Counted from the stretch's first letter, positions 36,722 through 46,851 are shown. The stretch is 64,000 nt of DNA from G963667855 sp963667855 (GCA_963667855.2 CAXXKI010000029.1:799158-863157), one strand, 5' to 3'. The notes: generated by a model not told the origin, from the sequence alone. Numbers and translations: made by a program.

Positions 36722-37957
36722 TTATAATCGCAGGCTAATTCGCAGGCGGGATAGCCCCAGTGTTACAGCAATCATTAAAAAGGAGAAAATAATAGACCGG
36801 ATCACACCTACAACACCGGTGTTAAGATGGTTGTGGAAATAGTCGACGCCGATTAATCCCATGGCCGACCATAATAAAAACGGAAGAATATACGCGAGCA
36901 GCGGGTTAGCCCCCACAGGTGAAAGTACAGCAGACCACCTCTTCCATTGCCTGACGTCAATAACCCAATACAGGCCTGCGTAAACGAAACAGCATATGCT
37001 GCAACTGTAAAGGCACCAGGTGGGTGTGGCCTCGTTCTTGGAAATACCGTACAACGGCCGCAACAGGTAGCCGGCCGCCGCCAGTAAGATGCCAAACGAT
37101 ATTATTCTCAACGCCTGCTGCCAGGGGCTTCTGGACGAAGCTCCGTCCAACACCAGCAGGGCCAGCACTACACCGGCCACCGTGATCGCTCCATGACCTC
37201 CGATATGCGCTCCGATATTCAGGTACTTGCTGATGGGAGACAGAAAATCAATTGCTCCGGATTTATCACCAATAAACAGCAGTATAAGTAGAGCGATCAT
37301 GCCCACTAGTCCGCCCATCTGCCGCCGGAAGAAGAGAAAAACAACACACGCGGTCAGGTATGCCCAGCCGATCAAACCTATTATACCCCACCAGCTCGTA
37401 CTCATCCACGTGGGATTTTCTGCCGAACCGCTTCGATAGATGTATGCAAGAAACAGTAATATGGTTATTCCCAACAGACGCAATCCGGAAAATAGCCACC
37501 GGAGTCCGCCGGAGAGTTTTGGATATTGATTCCAGATCAATATCACCGCGATAAAGAGTAGAAATACCCAGCCGTTTTTGCTTATTCCGCTGGCTTCCGG
37601 GTTGATTCGCCCTATGTTGACCATGAACACGCCAACGATAAGCAAGCTTAGCGTACGCGTGACAATGTGGGAGATGATAGGCAGCTTCGCTTCACCTCGA
37701 TCGAGTCGTCGGCCGATGGCCAGGGGAATCGCCATTCCTACGATAAACAGGAATGCGGGAAACACCAGGTCAACGAAGGTCATTCCGTCCTCATTGGGCG
37801 GAACGTGTTTCAACCAAGCCGGGATCTCACTGACACCGGCCACTTCGTTGACGAAGATCATGGTTAAAATCGTAAGTCCTCGAAAGACATCTATCGACTC
37901 AACCCGAGCAGGTCGGCTAGTCACCGCGTTACTGGATATTTCGTTTGCCACCACCAA
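36722..37957 (-). CDS. DUF5009 / HGSNAT-like membrane acyltransferase
   Basis: 411 residues, about ten membrane helices. The N-terminal RVESIDVFRGLTILTMIFVN and FVDLVFPAFLFIVGMAIPLA are signatures of the DUF5009/NagX family related to heparan-alpha-glucosaminide N-acetyltransferase, which moves acetyl groups across membranes to amino sugars. The substrate here is unknown. The gene is single, divergent from the aminopeptidase gene. Confidence 0.85.
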   Translation of the reverse strand: MVVANEISSNAVTSRPARVESIDVFRGLTILTMIFVNEVAGVSEIPAWLKHVPPNEDGMTFVDLVFPAFLFIVGMAIPLAIGRRLDRGEAKLPIISHIVTRTLSLLIVGVFMVNIGRINPEASGISKNGWVFLLFIAVILIWNQYPKLSGGLRWLFSGLRLLGITILLFLAYIYRSGSAENPTWMSTSWWGIIGLIGWAYLTACVVFLFFRRQMGGLVGMIALLILLFIGDKSGAIDFLSPISKYLNIGAHIGGHGAITVAGVVLALLVLDGASSRSPWQQALRIISFGILLAAAGYLLRPLYGISKNEATPTWCLYSCSICCFVYAGLYWVIDVRQWKRWSAVLSPVGANPLLAYILPFLLWSAMGLIGVDYFHNHLNTGVVGVIRSIIFSFLMIAVTLGLSRLRISLRL

Positions 37958-38142
37958 ACCCCCGATTCAAGCACTAAACCAATCGTCGCTTGACAGGCTA
38001 CCTGCAGGATAAGCTATAAACAAGTGCAACAATTCCTTGCAATCGATATTCAAACCCCTCACCATAGGCGGAGAATTAGACAAGCAGCACTCGACGGTGC
38101 GCGAAAGAGTTTATTTCAGCCGGAGTTTCACGGAGCAAACAG

Positions 38143-39534
38143 ATGATCAGCAACAAGCCGCAACTGACAACGACGCCGGAGATTTACAGAAAACGCCGTG
38201 CCGCCCTGGCCGACAAGCTGCATCGCCCGCTGGTTATTTTCGCGGGACATGCTCCGGCGCGGAGTTACGCATCGAACCCGCATCGTTTTCGCCCGGCTTG
38301 TTCTTTTCTCTACTTCGGAGGACCGCATCTGGAGAACAGTGCCTGGCTGATCGAGCCGGGTAGCGACGGCGATTCGGGAAGCACGTTTTTACGGCTGCCA
38401 CCTGGTCCGGATGAATCCTTGTGGCTGGGGCCCACACCGTCAGATTCGGAAATTGCAGCGGCTATCGGTATAAACCAGGAGCGGATTAAGGACACAACGA
38501 TGCTTCCTGAGTTGCTGACCGGTCGGCCTGCCGGCGCCGTTATCGCCCCTTTCCCCGATACCATAGCAGCGGCTCAGGCGGCGAAGTTGGAAAAACCATC
38601 CGACGAAGAGCTGTTGGCCATTATCGATCTTCGGCTGATTAAGGATGAATACGAACTGGCAGCGATGCGCAGCGCCGCCCAGATTGCGGTCGAAGCACAT
38701 GGAGCGGCCATGCACGCGGCTCAGGCGGGTAATACGGAGTTCGACGTTGAGGCGGCGTTTGTTTCCCGGCTTACGGCCAACGGTTGCGTGCCTTCGTTTT
38801 CGCCAATTATAACCATCCGGGGAGAGGTGCTCCACGGAGCGTCGGCCGGTAGAACCCTGGCGGCCGGGAATATGATAATCGCCGACGCCGGCGCGGAGGA
38901 ACCAACCGGTTACACCAGCGATATCACCCGGTCATATCCTGTTGGAGGCAAATGGTCGGAAATCCAACTCCATCTGTACAACACAGTTCTAACCGCCAAT
39001 ACAAAGGCAATCGATGCGTGTCGCCCCGGTAGACGTTATCGGGAAATACACGAAATCGCGGCTCTGGCTATCTGCGAAGGGCTGGTACAGGCCGAACTAC
39101 TCAAAGGTGATCCGGAAGAGCTCGCTCGACGCGGTGCATATGCCTTATTCTTCCCCCATGGGGTTGGGCATCTCCTGGGGCTCGGCGTACACGATATGGA
39201 GGAGTTCGGCGACCTGGCCGGTTACGCGCCGGGCAGGGAAAGGCCAACCAGGTTCGGAGACCGATTCCTTCGGCTCGATCGCGACCTGGAGCCGGGAATG
39301 GTGGTCACCATTGAACCTGGCATTTACCTCATCCCCACTTTCTGGGAAAGGGACGACCTGCTGGAGCCGTTTGCGGATGTAATCAACAGAGGAAAAGTCG
39401 ACGCCCTGCTTCGAGATAGATTCGGCGGAATTAGGATCGAGGATGACATTCACGTAACCCGATCCGAGCCGGAGAACCTGACTTCGTCAATTCCCAAGGA
39501 TGCCGACGAGGTGGCAAAGCTGGTAGCCGGGTGA
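38143..39534 (+). CDS. pepP: Xaa-Pro aminopeptidase (M24B)
   Basis: 463 residues, the size of E. coli aminopeptidase P. It removes an N-terminal residue before proline. N-terminal creatinase-like domain (residues ~1-175) and catalytic pita-bread domain with metal ligands in MIIADAGAEEPTGYTSDITR (two Asp), FFPHGVGHLLGLGVHD (His), VTIEPGIYL (Glu) and RIEDDIHVT (Glu). All five ligands are present. Symbol by family size; not proven ortholog. Confidence 0.9.
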   Translation: MISNKPQLTTTPEIYRKRRAALADKLHRPLVIFAGHAPARSYASNPHRFRPACSFLYFGGPHLENSAWLIEPGSDGDSGSTFLRLPPGPDESLWLGPTPSDSEIAAAIGINQERIKDTTMLPELLTGRPAGAVIAPFPDTIAAAQAAKLEKPSDEELLAIIDLRLIKDEYELAAMRSAAQIAVEAHGAAMHAAQAGNTEFDVEAAFVSRLTANGCVPSFSPIITIRGEVLHGASAGRTLAAGNMIIADAGAEEPTGYTSDITRSYPVGGKWSEIQLHLYNTVLTANTKAIDACRPGRRYREIHEIAALAICEGLVQAELLKGDPEELARRGAYALFFPHGVGHLLGLGVHDMEEFGDLAGYAPGRERPTRFGDRFLRLDRDLEPGMVVTIEPGIYLIPTFWERDDLLEPFADVINRGKVDALLRDRFGGIRIEDDIHVTRSEPENLTSSIPKDADEVAKLVAG

Positions 39535-39590
39535 GAATAGGTATAGCGAACTCCGGTATCTAACCGATTCCATGATTTCCCAATCCGTGG

Positions 39591-39738
39591 GTCGGGTCAT
39601 TGACCTGAAGGGTGTATATACGCATTCCGTCGGGTCGATGACCCGACATACACATTCGCACGTCTACATCCTATATAACGCCCACGTGCGCATCTAACCG
39701 ATGGGTGGTATGGTCCACGCTCGCGTGAGCATGCCACC
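39591..39738. repeat. REP-like palindromes A and B, left group
   Basis: A perfect palindromic unit GTCGGGTCGATGACCCGAC lies at 39629-39647 (a decayed copy at 39591), and a second palindrome with CACGCTCGCGTG core lies at 39705-39737. The same two types occur right of the adjacent zinc-ribbon gene. Confidence 0.8.
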
Positions 39739-39742
39739 TCGG

Positions 39743-40033
39743 TCAATGTGCACAGTTTGGCGTCGAGAACACTGCTAAAAGAAGAATGAACGATAGCACA
39801 AACAAAAGCTCTATCAACCGCGGCCAGGTGCGCAAGTAATCATCAACTCGTTGCCACGCTTGAATAACAGGCGAATGTTGGTATTTGGCAATACCGATCT
39901 CTCGCAAGGAAAAAGCGCACCCACATTCCGGGCATTGTTTGCGAGTCAGGCCGCGCAGGTCGTACCCACACTCCGGGCATAACATGCCGGAAGTATTGGT
40001 TGAGATGATCGGGCTTGGATTTATCTCTTCCAT
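39743..40033 (-). CDS. small zinc-ribbon membrane protein
   Basis: 96 residues from ATG 40033. CPECGYDLRGLTRKQCPECG ribbon first, then one membrane helix (LIELLFVLSFILLLAVF). Planctomycete-specific type of unknown role. The frame stays open into the upstream REP, so I use the internal ATG. The gene is framed on both sides by REP units A and B. Confidence 0.7.
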   Translation of the reverse strand: MEEINPSPIISTNTSGMLCPECGYDLRGLTRKQCPECGCAFSLREIGIAKYQHSPVIQAWQRVDDYLRTWPRLIELLFVLSFILLLAVFSTPNCAH

Positions 40034-40052
40034 ATTGCGATTCCAGTCTTCC

Positions 40053-40119
40053 GTTCGGTCGATGACCCGACTTACATGCCTCAAGTTTAGCGGCACGGTC
40101 ACGCGAGCGTAGGCATGCC
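40053..40119. repeat. REP-like palindromes A and B, right group
   Basis: GTTCGGTCGATGACCCGAC at 40053-40071 (unit A, one change) and GGTCACGCGAGCGT then AGGCATGCC at 40097-40119 (unit B). Confidence 0.75.
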
Positions 40120-40306
40120 CCCCGTTATCATCGGTTTGTGAAGTCGGTATTGACTGATAATCGACCGGTTTATTTATAATTTATTTTCTTGTCGTCTTTT
40201 TCCGGCGGTTTAACGTCTTGTATTGGGGCGTCGACGAGCTGATCGGCGAGTATACCGGCAGCCCGTGAACTCTCCCGTACGTCGCGCACACGATAAGGAA
40301 ACCGGA

Positions 40307-41302
40307 TTGGATACACACACTCATATAACACCAGACTCGAATCCCAACAAACCGGTTCCGGGTAAAACCGGATTCACCCTGGTCGAGTTGTTGGTGGTTA
40401 TTTCTATTATCGGGTTGCTGGTTGCGATTCTTATCCCTTCTCTATCCCGGGCTCGCCATGCGGTGAGCAGTGTTTCGTGTCGGTCGAACTTGAAGCAGCT
40501 TATGAACGGCATGCACTATTATGTGGCCGACCATGGTGTTCTACCGGGAACGCATAGCCTGTTTTACATGCAGGCTCTATTCGGCGGCGCGTGGAGCCGC
40601 CCTTCCGGAGTTACCTGGGACGGAGCCCGCGACCGGATGGACGGCCTGGACTATACTCCAGCCTATACGCAACCCCACCACCTCGACCAGGAATTCGTCG
40701 ACCACGTTCCGGGCAAGGGTACTGTTTTCCCCTATTTAAAGGATGCCTCCGTCTACGTTTGTCCGGCGGATAAACCGGGGCCGGCCACGAATACTCCCAC
40801 CGGCGGCGGCGGGAATGGCCGGCTGAGTTATTCGCTCAACGCGTACATAGGTTACAAGTCGCCGGAAAGCCTGCAGAGTTTCACATACGTGGCCGATTCA
40901 CTGGACAATCCACTGCCGGATGGTGAACACACTCGATCCTTTCACGCAGGGCAAAAAGTGGCAATTGCACCGGCGAACTTTATGACCATGTTTGAGGAAC
41001 ATCCCAACTTTCACATGAACACGACCTGGCCTGAAGGAAACTTCAACGGCCTGGACAAGCTGGCCACCCGGCACATGCCGGCTAGAGATTCCGCTAAAGC
41101 CAATCCGACCGGGCGAACGGGAATCGCCTTTCTTGACGGGCATGCGGAGGGTAGAAAATACCCAGTCCAAACAGAAGGTAAAGCGTTGTTCACCGAGTTT
41201 GGCCAGCCTTATTTCTGGCGGTCAAATGGCCCGGTTGATCAGGAGAACATGAAGGCATTTATAAAAAAACTGGATGGTCCATGTCCCTGGGAGGCGGAGT
41301 AA
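40307..41302 (+). CDS. prepilin-like protein with N-terminal methylation motif
   Basis: About 331 residues from TTG 40307 (AAGGA upstream; the frame opens at 40223 and a GTG lies at 40265). Type IV prepilin signal KTG-FTLVELLVVISIIGLL, then RARHAVSSVSCRSNLKQLMN typical of planctomycete 'prepilin-type cleavage/methylation' proteins, and a C-terminal FLDGHAEGR. Such proteins are exported by a type II/IV-like machine; they are numerous in this phylum and their substrates are unknown. Confidence 0.85.
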   Translation: MDTHTHITPDSNPNKPVPGKTGFTLVELLVVISIIGLLVAILIPSLSRARHAVSSVSCRSNLKQLMNGMHYYVADHGVLPGTHSLFYMQALFGGAWSRPSGVTWDGARDRMDGLDYTPAYTQPHHLDQEFVDHVPGKGTVFPYLKDASVYVCPADKPGPATNTPTGGGGNGRLSYSLNAYIGYKSPESLQSFTYVADSLDNPLPDGEHTRSFHAGQKVAIAPANFMTMFEEHPNFHMNTTWPEGNFNGLDKLATRHMPARDSAKANPTGRTGIAFLDGHAEGRKYPVQTEGKALFTEFGQPYFWRSNGPVDQENMKAFIKKLDGPCPWEAE

Positions 41303-41517
41303 GCGAGCTTGAGAAAACGAGAAACAATGGGATTGCCCGCCACAGCAGTGTAGATCATCATCCCTGACGATCTACCAGCTAAAAAACTTGCCATCAATCC
41401 CTACCACTCTCCTTGACCACCTGCAACCCCAATACGAATAATTTTCAACCCTCTTTTCCCGCACGTTCATATCGTGTAATGTTTCCCTTGAGATTATTTA
41501 ACCCTAGGGAGCTGCTC

Positions 41518-42432
41518 ATGAAAATATCCAGTATTGTATCAGCGTTGTGTTTGCTTTTATCCATAGGAGCCTGCCAATCGGCCCAGAAAGTGGACAGCTC
41601 CGCGAGTTATAAACCGGTCTACGTCAAGGTGATGTCATTCAACATCCGTTATGGAACAGCCAACGATGGCGAAAACCACTGGAGGAATCGAAAAGGTTTG
41701 GTTTTCGAAGTCATAAAGGAACACCAGCCGGCCATATTGGGTCTTCAGGAAGCGTTGCGTTTTCAAATCGATGAGATCAGAGCGGTTCTACCCGAGTATG
41801 AAGAGATTGGCACAGGCCGCGATGACGGTAAAACCGCAGGCGAGTACGCCGCCATTCTCTACGATAAGAGCCGCTTCACCGTGGCCGACCAGGGTACGTT
41901 CTGGTTCTCAGACACACCGGAAATTCCCGGATCGAAAAGCTGGGGCAACCAAATTCCGCGAATCTGCACCTGGGGACGTTTTGTAGACAACACGTCCGGG
42001 CAGTCGCTTTATGCGTATAACGTCCATCTCGACCATCAATCACAAGCGTCCCGCGAGCGATCCGTTGAACTACTGGCTAAACGAATCCGCCAAAGAGAGA
42101 TGGATATCCCGGTTGTAGTAACCGGGGATTTCAACGCCGCAGAAGATAACCAGGCCATTAAACAGCTGAAAGCTGAACCAATCGGAAAACAACCGCGAAC
42201 GTCCTGCATTCCGAGCGACAAACTGGTGGACACTTTTCGAAACCACTATCCGAAAGCGGAAAACGTCCATACCTTCAATGGGTTTGGCACACTACCCAGG
42301 TCGGGAAAAATAGATTACGTTTTTTCCAGCAAGTCCGTACAAACAGTCGACGCGATGATCATTCGGACAAAACGCAACGGACGATATCCGTCTGATCACT
42401 TCCCGGTTACAGCTACAATAAAGCTGCCATAG
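41518..42432 (+). CDS. endonuclease/exonuclease/phosphatase family lipoprotein
   Basis: 304 residues from ATG 41518 (AGGGAG upstream). Lipoprotein signal ending LLSIGAC. Catalytic EEP domain: VMSFNIRYGT (Asn), GLQEALRFQ (Glu), YNVHLDHQS (Asp/His), VVTGDFNAAEDNQ (Asp, Asn) and YPSDHFPVTATI (terminal Asp-His). The family hydrolyses phosphoesters; an outer position suggests a sphingomyelinase- or nuclease-like scavenging role, which is inference. Confidence 0.88.
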   Translation: MKISSIVSALCLLLSIGACQSAQKVDSSASYKPVYVKVMSFNIRYGTANDGENHWRNRKGLVFEVIKEHQPAILGLQEALRFQIDEIRAVLPEYEEIGTGRDDGKTAGEYAAILYDKSRFTVADQGTFWFSDTPEIPGSKSWGNQIPRICTWGRFVDNTSGQSLYAYNVHLDHQSQASRERSVELLAKRIRQREMDIPVVVTGDFNAAEDNQAIKQLKAEPIGKQPRTSCIPSDKLVDTFRNHYPKAENVHTFNGFGTLPRSGKIDYVFSSKSVQTVDAMIIRTKRNGRYPSDHFPVTATIKLP

Positions 42433-42548
42433 AATAGCTCTACCGTACCACCTGTTGAGACGAGAAAGGCGAACTAAAAATCACCTCAAAAAGTGTCGCG
42501 TAAAAACAGATAGCCAACCTTCCCAGATCAGGAAGACCACTAATCGTT

Positions 42549-42746
42549 TCAGTCGTTTTCAAACAAAGGAACTGGTTTACGTAGTACACCACCTTTACCA
42601 ATGGCGATCGGAAAAGCTGCTGAGCAATTAGTACAAACCCAGGCCATGGTGTAACTCAAAACATTTGAACCACCGGCCTGAATTGTAACATTGCGTTCCT
42701 TGACCAATTTCCCCGAACATAAACTGCAAACTGGTTGTTTTTCCAT
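42549..42746 (-). CDS. small YgiT/MqsA-like zinc-finger protein
   Basis: 65 residues from ATG 42746 (AAAGG upstream). Two CxxC pairs (PVCSLCSGKL and WVCTNCSAAF) with the spacing of YgiT-type zinc fingers, which are the N-terminal half of some antitoxins. No helix-turn-helix part is present and no partner toxin is adjacent, so function is open. Confidence 0.6.
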   Translation of the reverse strand: MEKQPVCSLCSGKLVKERNVTIQAGGSNVLSYTMAWVCTNCSAAFPIAIGKGGVLRKPVPLFEND

Positions 42747-42779
42747 TTTACTGACCTTTGGTAATAACTTGCTTACTGC

Positions 42780-43094
42780 CACTCGCGAATGTTCCCAATA
42801 ACTTCACCGTCTCTTCGTTATCAATTATAGCCTTATCAACTTGAAGCGCCTTGGCTCGATTATTTAATATTAAACGGACCTTACGATCATGCGTGAACAA
42901 TACCTTTGAAATCAATAACAAAACCGCAATCCGCTTTTTTCTGAGGGGCGGACATCTTGTCCGCCTGGCTGTTCACAAGCCAATAGCCATCAACAATATC
43001 GATACACTCGATCGATGATCACCCTGCCACCAATGCGTTTTACTCCAAGATTTCCCCTGGTATTAATATGCCCAGCCCAATACATAGTCCCAGC
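42780..43094. other. intergenic with one short palindrome
   Basis: About 300 bases without a gene. GGCGGACA-TCT-TGTCCGCC at 42947-42965 is a perfect 8-bp hairpin; no T-run follows, so it looks like a REP-type repeat rather than a terminator. Confidence 0.5.
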
Positions 43095-43886
43095 TTAAAT
43101 CGGTAGAATCCCGATTATAACTCCTGCTATAGTACCGATGGCCACTATCGCAGTTGACACGTACCAAAATAACCTCAGAAATCCAACGGAGCCGAATTCT
43201 CGACCTTGATGGAATTGTTGTATTAACCGGATCGTTACGTAAATAAGCCCCAATCCGAGTCCCCAGGAGCACAACTTTATCAAACAAGCATTTGAAACGC
43301 CCTCATAACTCGTTGGCTTTATGCGAAATACGATTAGGTAAATCACATTACCCCATAGAAGAATCAGTAAAGCGGTCATAAACGAAAAACACTGGCTGAC
43401 AGGCGGTAGCGTTACCGACCTGAACCGTCCGTCTTCTTCCTTCAAGCACGGTTTTATTACTGAACTTCCACATTCTGAACACTTGCCCGAACTATTGACC
43501 CGCAAATCATATCCACAAGTTGTGCATAACTCGCACCCATGCCGATTCAATTCATACCATAGTGCAGCACGAACTTTTTTTCTGGCGATCATCGGGTATA
43601 GCAACCAACACCAACCGCTCATTAATGTTAGGGATAAAAACGTGCAGAAAAATACAACGATAATATTAACCGAGCTCTCTGTTAAACCCCATCGACTCCC
43701 CATTGTTCGAAAAAACACTATGGGTAATCCAATGCTCACCAATATACACAAGGACATCCCCATTCCCATCAAAACTCCCCAGCGGTTCCACCGCGCACTC
43801 CTTTTTAACGCTGCCATGTAGACAACGCGCTGCTTCTTAATATCCTTCAAGAGCAGCAATTCCTTGAACAATCGGGAAGCGATCAT
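43095..43886 (-). CDS. multi-pass membrane protein with internal zinc ribbon
   Basis: 263 residues with five or six membrane helices and a cytosolic loop ribbon CTTCGYDLRVNSSGKCSECG at about residue 120. The same ribbon type as the proteins at 29.0 and 39.7 kb, but here placed between helices. Role unknown. Confidence 0.72.
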   Translation of the reverse strand: MIASRLFKELLLLKDIKKQRVVYMAALKRSARWNRWGVLMGMGMSLCILVSIGLPIVFFRTMGSRWGLTESSVNIIVVFFCTFLSLTLMSGWCWLLYPMIARKKVRAALWYELNRHGCELCTTCGYDLRVNSSGKCSECGSSVIKPCLKEEDGRFRSVTLPPVSQCFSFMTALLILLWGNVIYLIVFRIKPTSYEGVSNACLIKLCSWGLGLGLIYVTIRLIQQFHQGREFGSVGFLRLFWYVSTAIVAIGTIAGVIIGILPI

Positions 43887-44065
43887 GATTCGTTTCTATC
43901 GAAGTTAGTCATTGGCAACATTGGAATCAAGTACGTCTTTTCGCTCAGCGAAGAGTAATAAGCATTATCGCAATTAAAAACAAAAATGAATACGCTAATC
44001 GTCCTGTAATTGTTTTTTCGTAAAATAGCTACTTCCCCGTTTCTCGCGAGAATCCCATAAATCCC

Positions 44066-45013
44066 CTATAAACGCCAATCCGGTAACATCATTTCCCACT
44101 GCCCATTGGTTTTGATGAAATAGAGTACATCAAATATAGCCTCCCTGTGTACCTCCCAACGCGTGCCTTCTGGTTGATTGGTGGCCACGGGAAACTCCCT
44201 GTCAACGCTTATAAGCGCCCGGCGGTGATGACCGGAAAACTGCAATTCAGTTCCCGGACGATACATCATCACTATCTTCGTCCCTGCTACCAGTACAATC
44301 TCTTCTTCCGGCGCAATAAAAAGCTCATACCCCTTTACTAGATCAGTAGCTGTTTTACAGTATTCGTGAATATCACCAGGTGGCAAATCATTGCCTGCAA
44401 GCGTCGGCCTGCTATACCACCACGGCGAAAACAATGGAATAATCACGTCCTTATCATAAGACTTATATGCCGTCACCAGACGCCTGAACATGCCAAGAAT
44501 GTCTGTACGGTCCTGTTCGCTGAGGTTATCAATATCATCTGCATCCTGCCAGCGCCACCTGATCGGAACCGAAGCATCGAAACCGAATTCATCTTGCAGC
44601 AACTGCTTTTCCGAACCGTCGGGCTCGTGCATGTGATAAAAACCATCATAGCTGGTAAAATCCCTGGTGTGTTTTTCCTTTATAAGTTTGAGGCTGCATT
44701 CACCACGATCATCTGTACCAAAAACCATATTCGGGTTTCTATGGGCGGAGATTCGAACTGTATTCCTGCCATCAACGACAAACTCCGTTATCATCCACAA
44801 CCCAGCGGAGTTATCTTCCATATGAAGAGCAGGTTGATCGTTTATCCACAGATCAAGATTCCACCAGGGAGTCTCCCGGGCAAAGCCGTATGTAACCTGC
44901 ATATCAGGCGCACCCGCTTCATCCACGCTGGTTCGGCTCCAGAAGACCATAAAGACAACAAAGAGTGCCGCAAGCAACAATACTACATGTTTTCTGGATA
45001 TGTGATACTTCAT
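44066..45013 (-). CDS. membrane-anchored hypothetical protein
   Basis: 315 residues. One N-terminal helix (VVLLLAALFVVFMVFW) followed by an extracytoplasmic domain rich in Trp and Asp. Residues ~55-110 (VTYGFARETPWWNLDLWIND) look like a beta-rich segment. The end (AIFDVLYFIKTNGQWEMML) resembles NTF2-like scaffold ends, but I do not claim the family. No close partner gene. Confidence 0.6.
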   Translation of the reverse strand: MKYHISRKHVVLLLAALFVVFMVFWSRTSVDEAGAPDMQVTYGFARETPWWNLDLWINDQPALHMEDNSAGLWMITEFVVDGRNTVRISAHRNPNMVFGTDDRGECSLKLIKEKHTRDFTSYDGFYHMHEPDGSEKQLLQDEFGFDASVPIRWRWQDADDIDNLSEQDRTDILGMFRRLVTAYKSYDKDVIIPLFSPWWYSRPTLAGNDLPPGDIHEYCKTATDLVKGYELFIAPEEEIVLVAGTKIVMMYRPGTELQFSGHHRRALISVDREFPVATNQPEGTRWEVHREAIFDVLYFIKTNGQWEMMLPDWRL

Positions 45014-45228
45014 GCTATCTTCAGCTTTTTAACGATTCAGATAATCAGCAAACTGAAAACGCACACGCAGCTAATCATCTAATAGTTTTTTCTCAATAAC
45101 TAGCTACGTCCCCGTTTCGCACGCCATGACTGCCAGAAAACGCATAAACACAAATTATCAACTCAAACCGTCGCCTGAATACCAGAACAGATACTCTGAA
45201 TTCGAAACGGGCACGCAGCAGTCTCAGC

Positions 45229-46851
45229 TTAGTTACCGTCGGCTAATGTTTTCTTATGATCCCAGTCAATCCGCTGTACCGGGCGGTTGGGACTACACAA
45301 AACATCCATACGCCCGGGGTCCTGGCCTGCCAGTTGGTATTTCTCTTCGGTAATGAACTGGTTCAGTTCGGGAATGAAGTCCGTTCCCTTTACTATCAGG
45401 ATCAGTCTTGGTTTGTTCTTCTTCAGATCCTCTAGAAATTTCTTTCGACGCTCGGCGGCTTTTTCATCCTTGGCGGTCAGCATGGTAGCCAGGGGATATC
45501 TCGCTGCGCACCGGCGCTGGCCGTAATAGTAAATCCCCGAATCAATGCCGCAAACGTAAATATAATCGTCTGGATCGGTCACACTGGCCACTCTGAAACC
45601 GTGGTCTCTCGCCCAGGCCATCCTGCCTCCGTAGCGGTGCCGGGCTATATCGTCCGGCTCCTGGGAAAGGTAGAATACGAACTGTAAGGCAAAAACCATT
45701 ACCACCAGAGCGATGGAATAAACCCGCTGCCGAATCGTACTTTCCCTGCCCCCCCTGCTGTCGAGACACGCCAGGCGGTCAAGAATAGTCACCGCCCCGA
45801 CAACCAGTACCGGAAGCATGAGCATGTAATAGTGATGCCAGAACTTGCCGGGCAGGCAGACAGTCACAAAACTGCCGACCGCCAGCGCAGCAGTGACCGC
45901 GGCAAACGCCTGGCTCCTGCGCCAGGGCAGCAATATCAAACCGACACCACCCGCCAGCCATAAAAAGATGGCCGAACGAAAAACCGTCCAGGAGTTGGCC
46001 CCGAAGAATCCGGCGAACTTCTCCCAGAGCGACATCTCTATTTTTCCATAATCCAGATTGTAGATAAAAGCAGCGTCGATGAATTCGCCCAACCTGTTCT
46101 GACTGTGGAAATATATAAAAGTCGCTGCCCAGACAATCGCCGGTCCGGCCCCGAACAGAAGAACGCGGCGGACAGCCACCAGCGGTGATTGCTTAAAACC
46201 AATAACCGCCACCGCCAGGGCAATTGCCAGCCACTGGGCGGCCACCACCGTCTTAACCAGTGACGATATCCCCAAAAGCAATCCGGCCCCCAGCAGATAC
46301 TTCCACGTCTGGCTTTTAAGCAGAAAGTAAAACGCCGCGACGGCCAGCAGGTTCATGTATATTTCCCGGTTACACCCTTCACCGGCCACTCCCGGGTCGC
46401 TGGAGACGACAGCATACAGAGCCGCCACCAGCCAACAGGATCCACGATTGAGATGCCTCCTGCATGCCGCATAGAGAAAAACCATAGTTGCAGCGGCGGC
46501 AACCGTCGCCAGCCAGCGACACGCCATGGGCCCCGTACCGAAGGTGGCCGCTAATACCGTCGTCAACATGAACATGCCCGGCGGCTGATGGTCCCACAGG
46601 TCAACATACAACTGGTCACCGGCCAGCAACTGCTGACCGAAATAAGCGTAGTTACACTCGTCTATTTCCAGAGGTGCGGCAAACGCGGCGAAGCGAAAGA
46701 CGACCAGTACGATGATCGCCACTCCTATTACGCCGAAATCGCGGCGGTCCCAGGAATTCGATTCGCTCAACTGCGGCACCTGATCCTGATCGGTTTTATT
46801 CTTTGGTGATTTCACGGAAGCAATCGTAAGCGGGGTATAAACAAGCTGCAA
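45229..46851 (-). CDS. GT39/ArnT-like membrane glycosyltransferase
   Basis: 540 residues with ten or more membrane helices. The first loop has PLEIDECNYAYFGQQLLAG (Asp-Glu as the usual catalytic acidic pair) and DLWDHQPPGMFML, typical of dolichyl/undecaprenyl-phosphate mannosyl- or arabinosyl-transferase relatives. A soluble C-terminal part follows (CGIDSGIYYYGQRRCAARYP). The start codon is unclear (TTG 46851 or GTG 46815), without a good ribosome site. Divergent from birA. Confidence 0.82.
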   Translation of the reverse strand: MQLVYTPLTIASVKSPKNKTDQDQVPQLSESNSWDRRDFGVIGVAIIVLVVFRFAAFAAPLEIDECNYAYFGQQLLAGDQLYVDLWDHQPPGMFMLTTVLAATFGTGPMACRWLATVAAAATMVFLYAACRRHLNRGSCWLVAALYAVVSSDPGVAGEGCNREIYMNLLAVAAFYFLLKSQTWKYLLGAGLLLGISSLVKTVVAAQWLAIALAVAVIGFKQSPLVAVRRVLLFGAGPAIVWAATFIYFHSQNRLGEFIDAAFIYNLDYGKIEMSLWEKFAGFFGANSWTVFRSAIFLWLAGGVGLILLPWRRSQAFAAVTAALAVGSFVTVCLPGKFWHHYYMLMLPVLVVGAVTILDRLACLDSRGGRESTIRQRVYSIALVVMVFALQFVFYLSQEPDDIARHRYGGRMAWARDHGFRVASVTDPDDYIYVCGIDSGIYYYGQRRCAARYPLATMLTAKDEKAAERRKKFLEDLKKNKPRLILIVKGTDFIPELNQFITEEKYQLAGQDPGRMDVLCSPNRPVQRIDWDHKKTLADGN

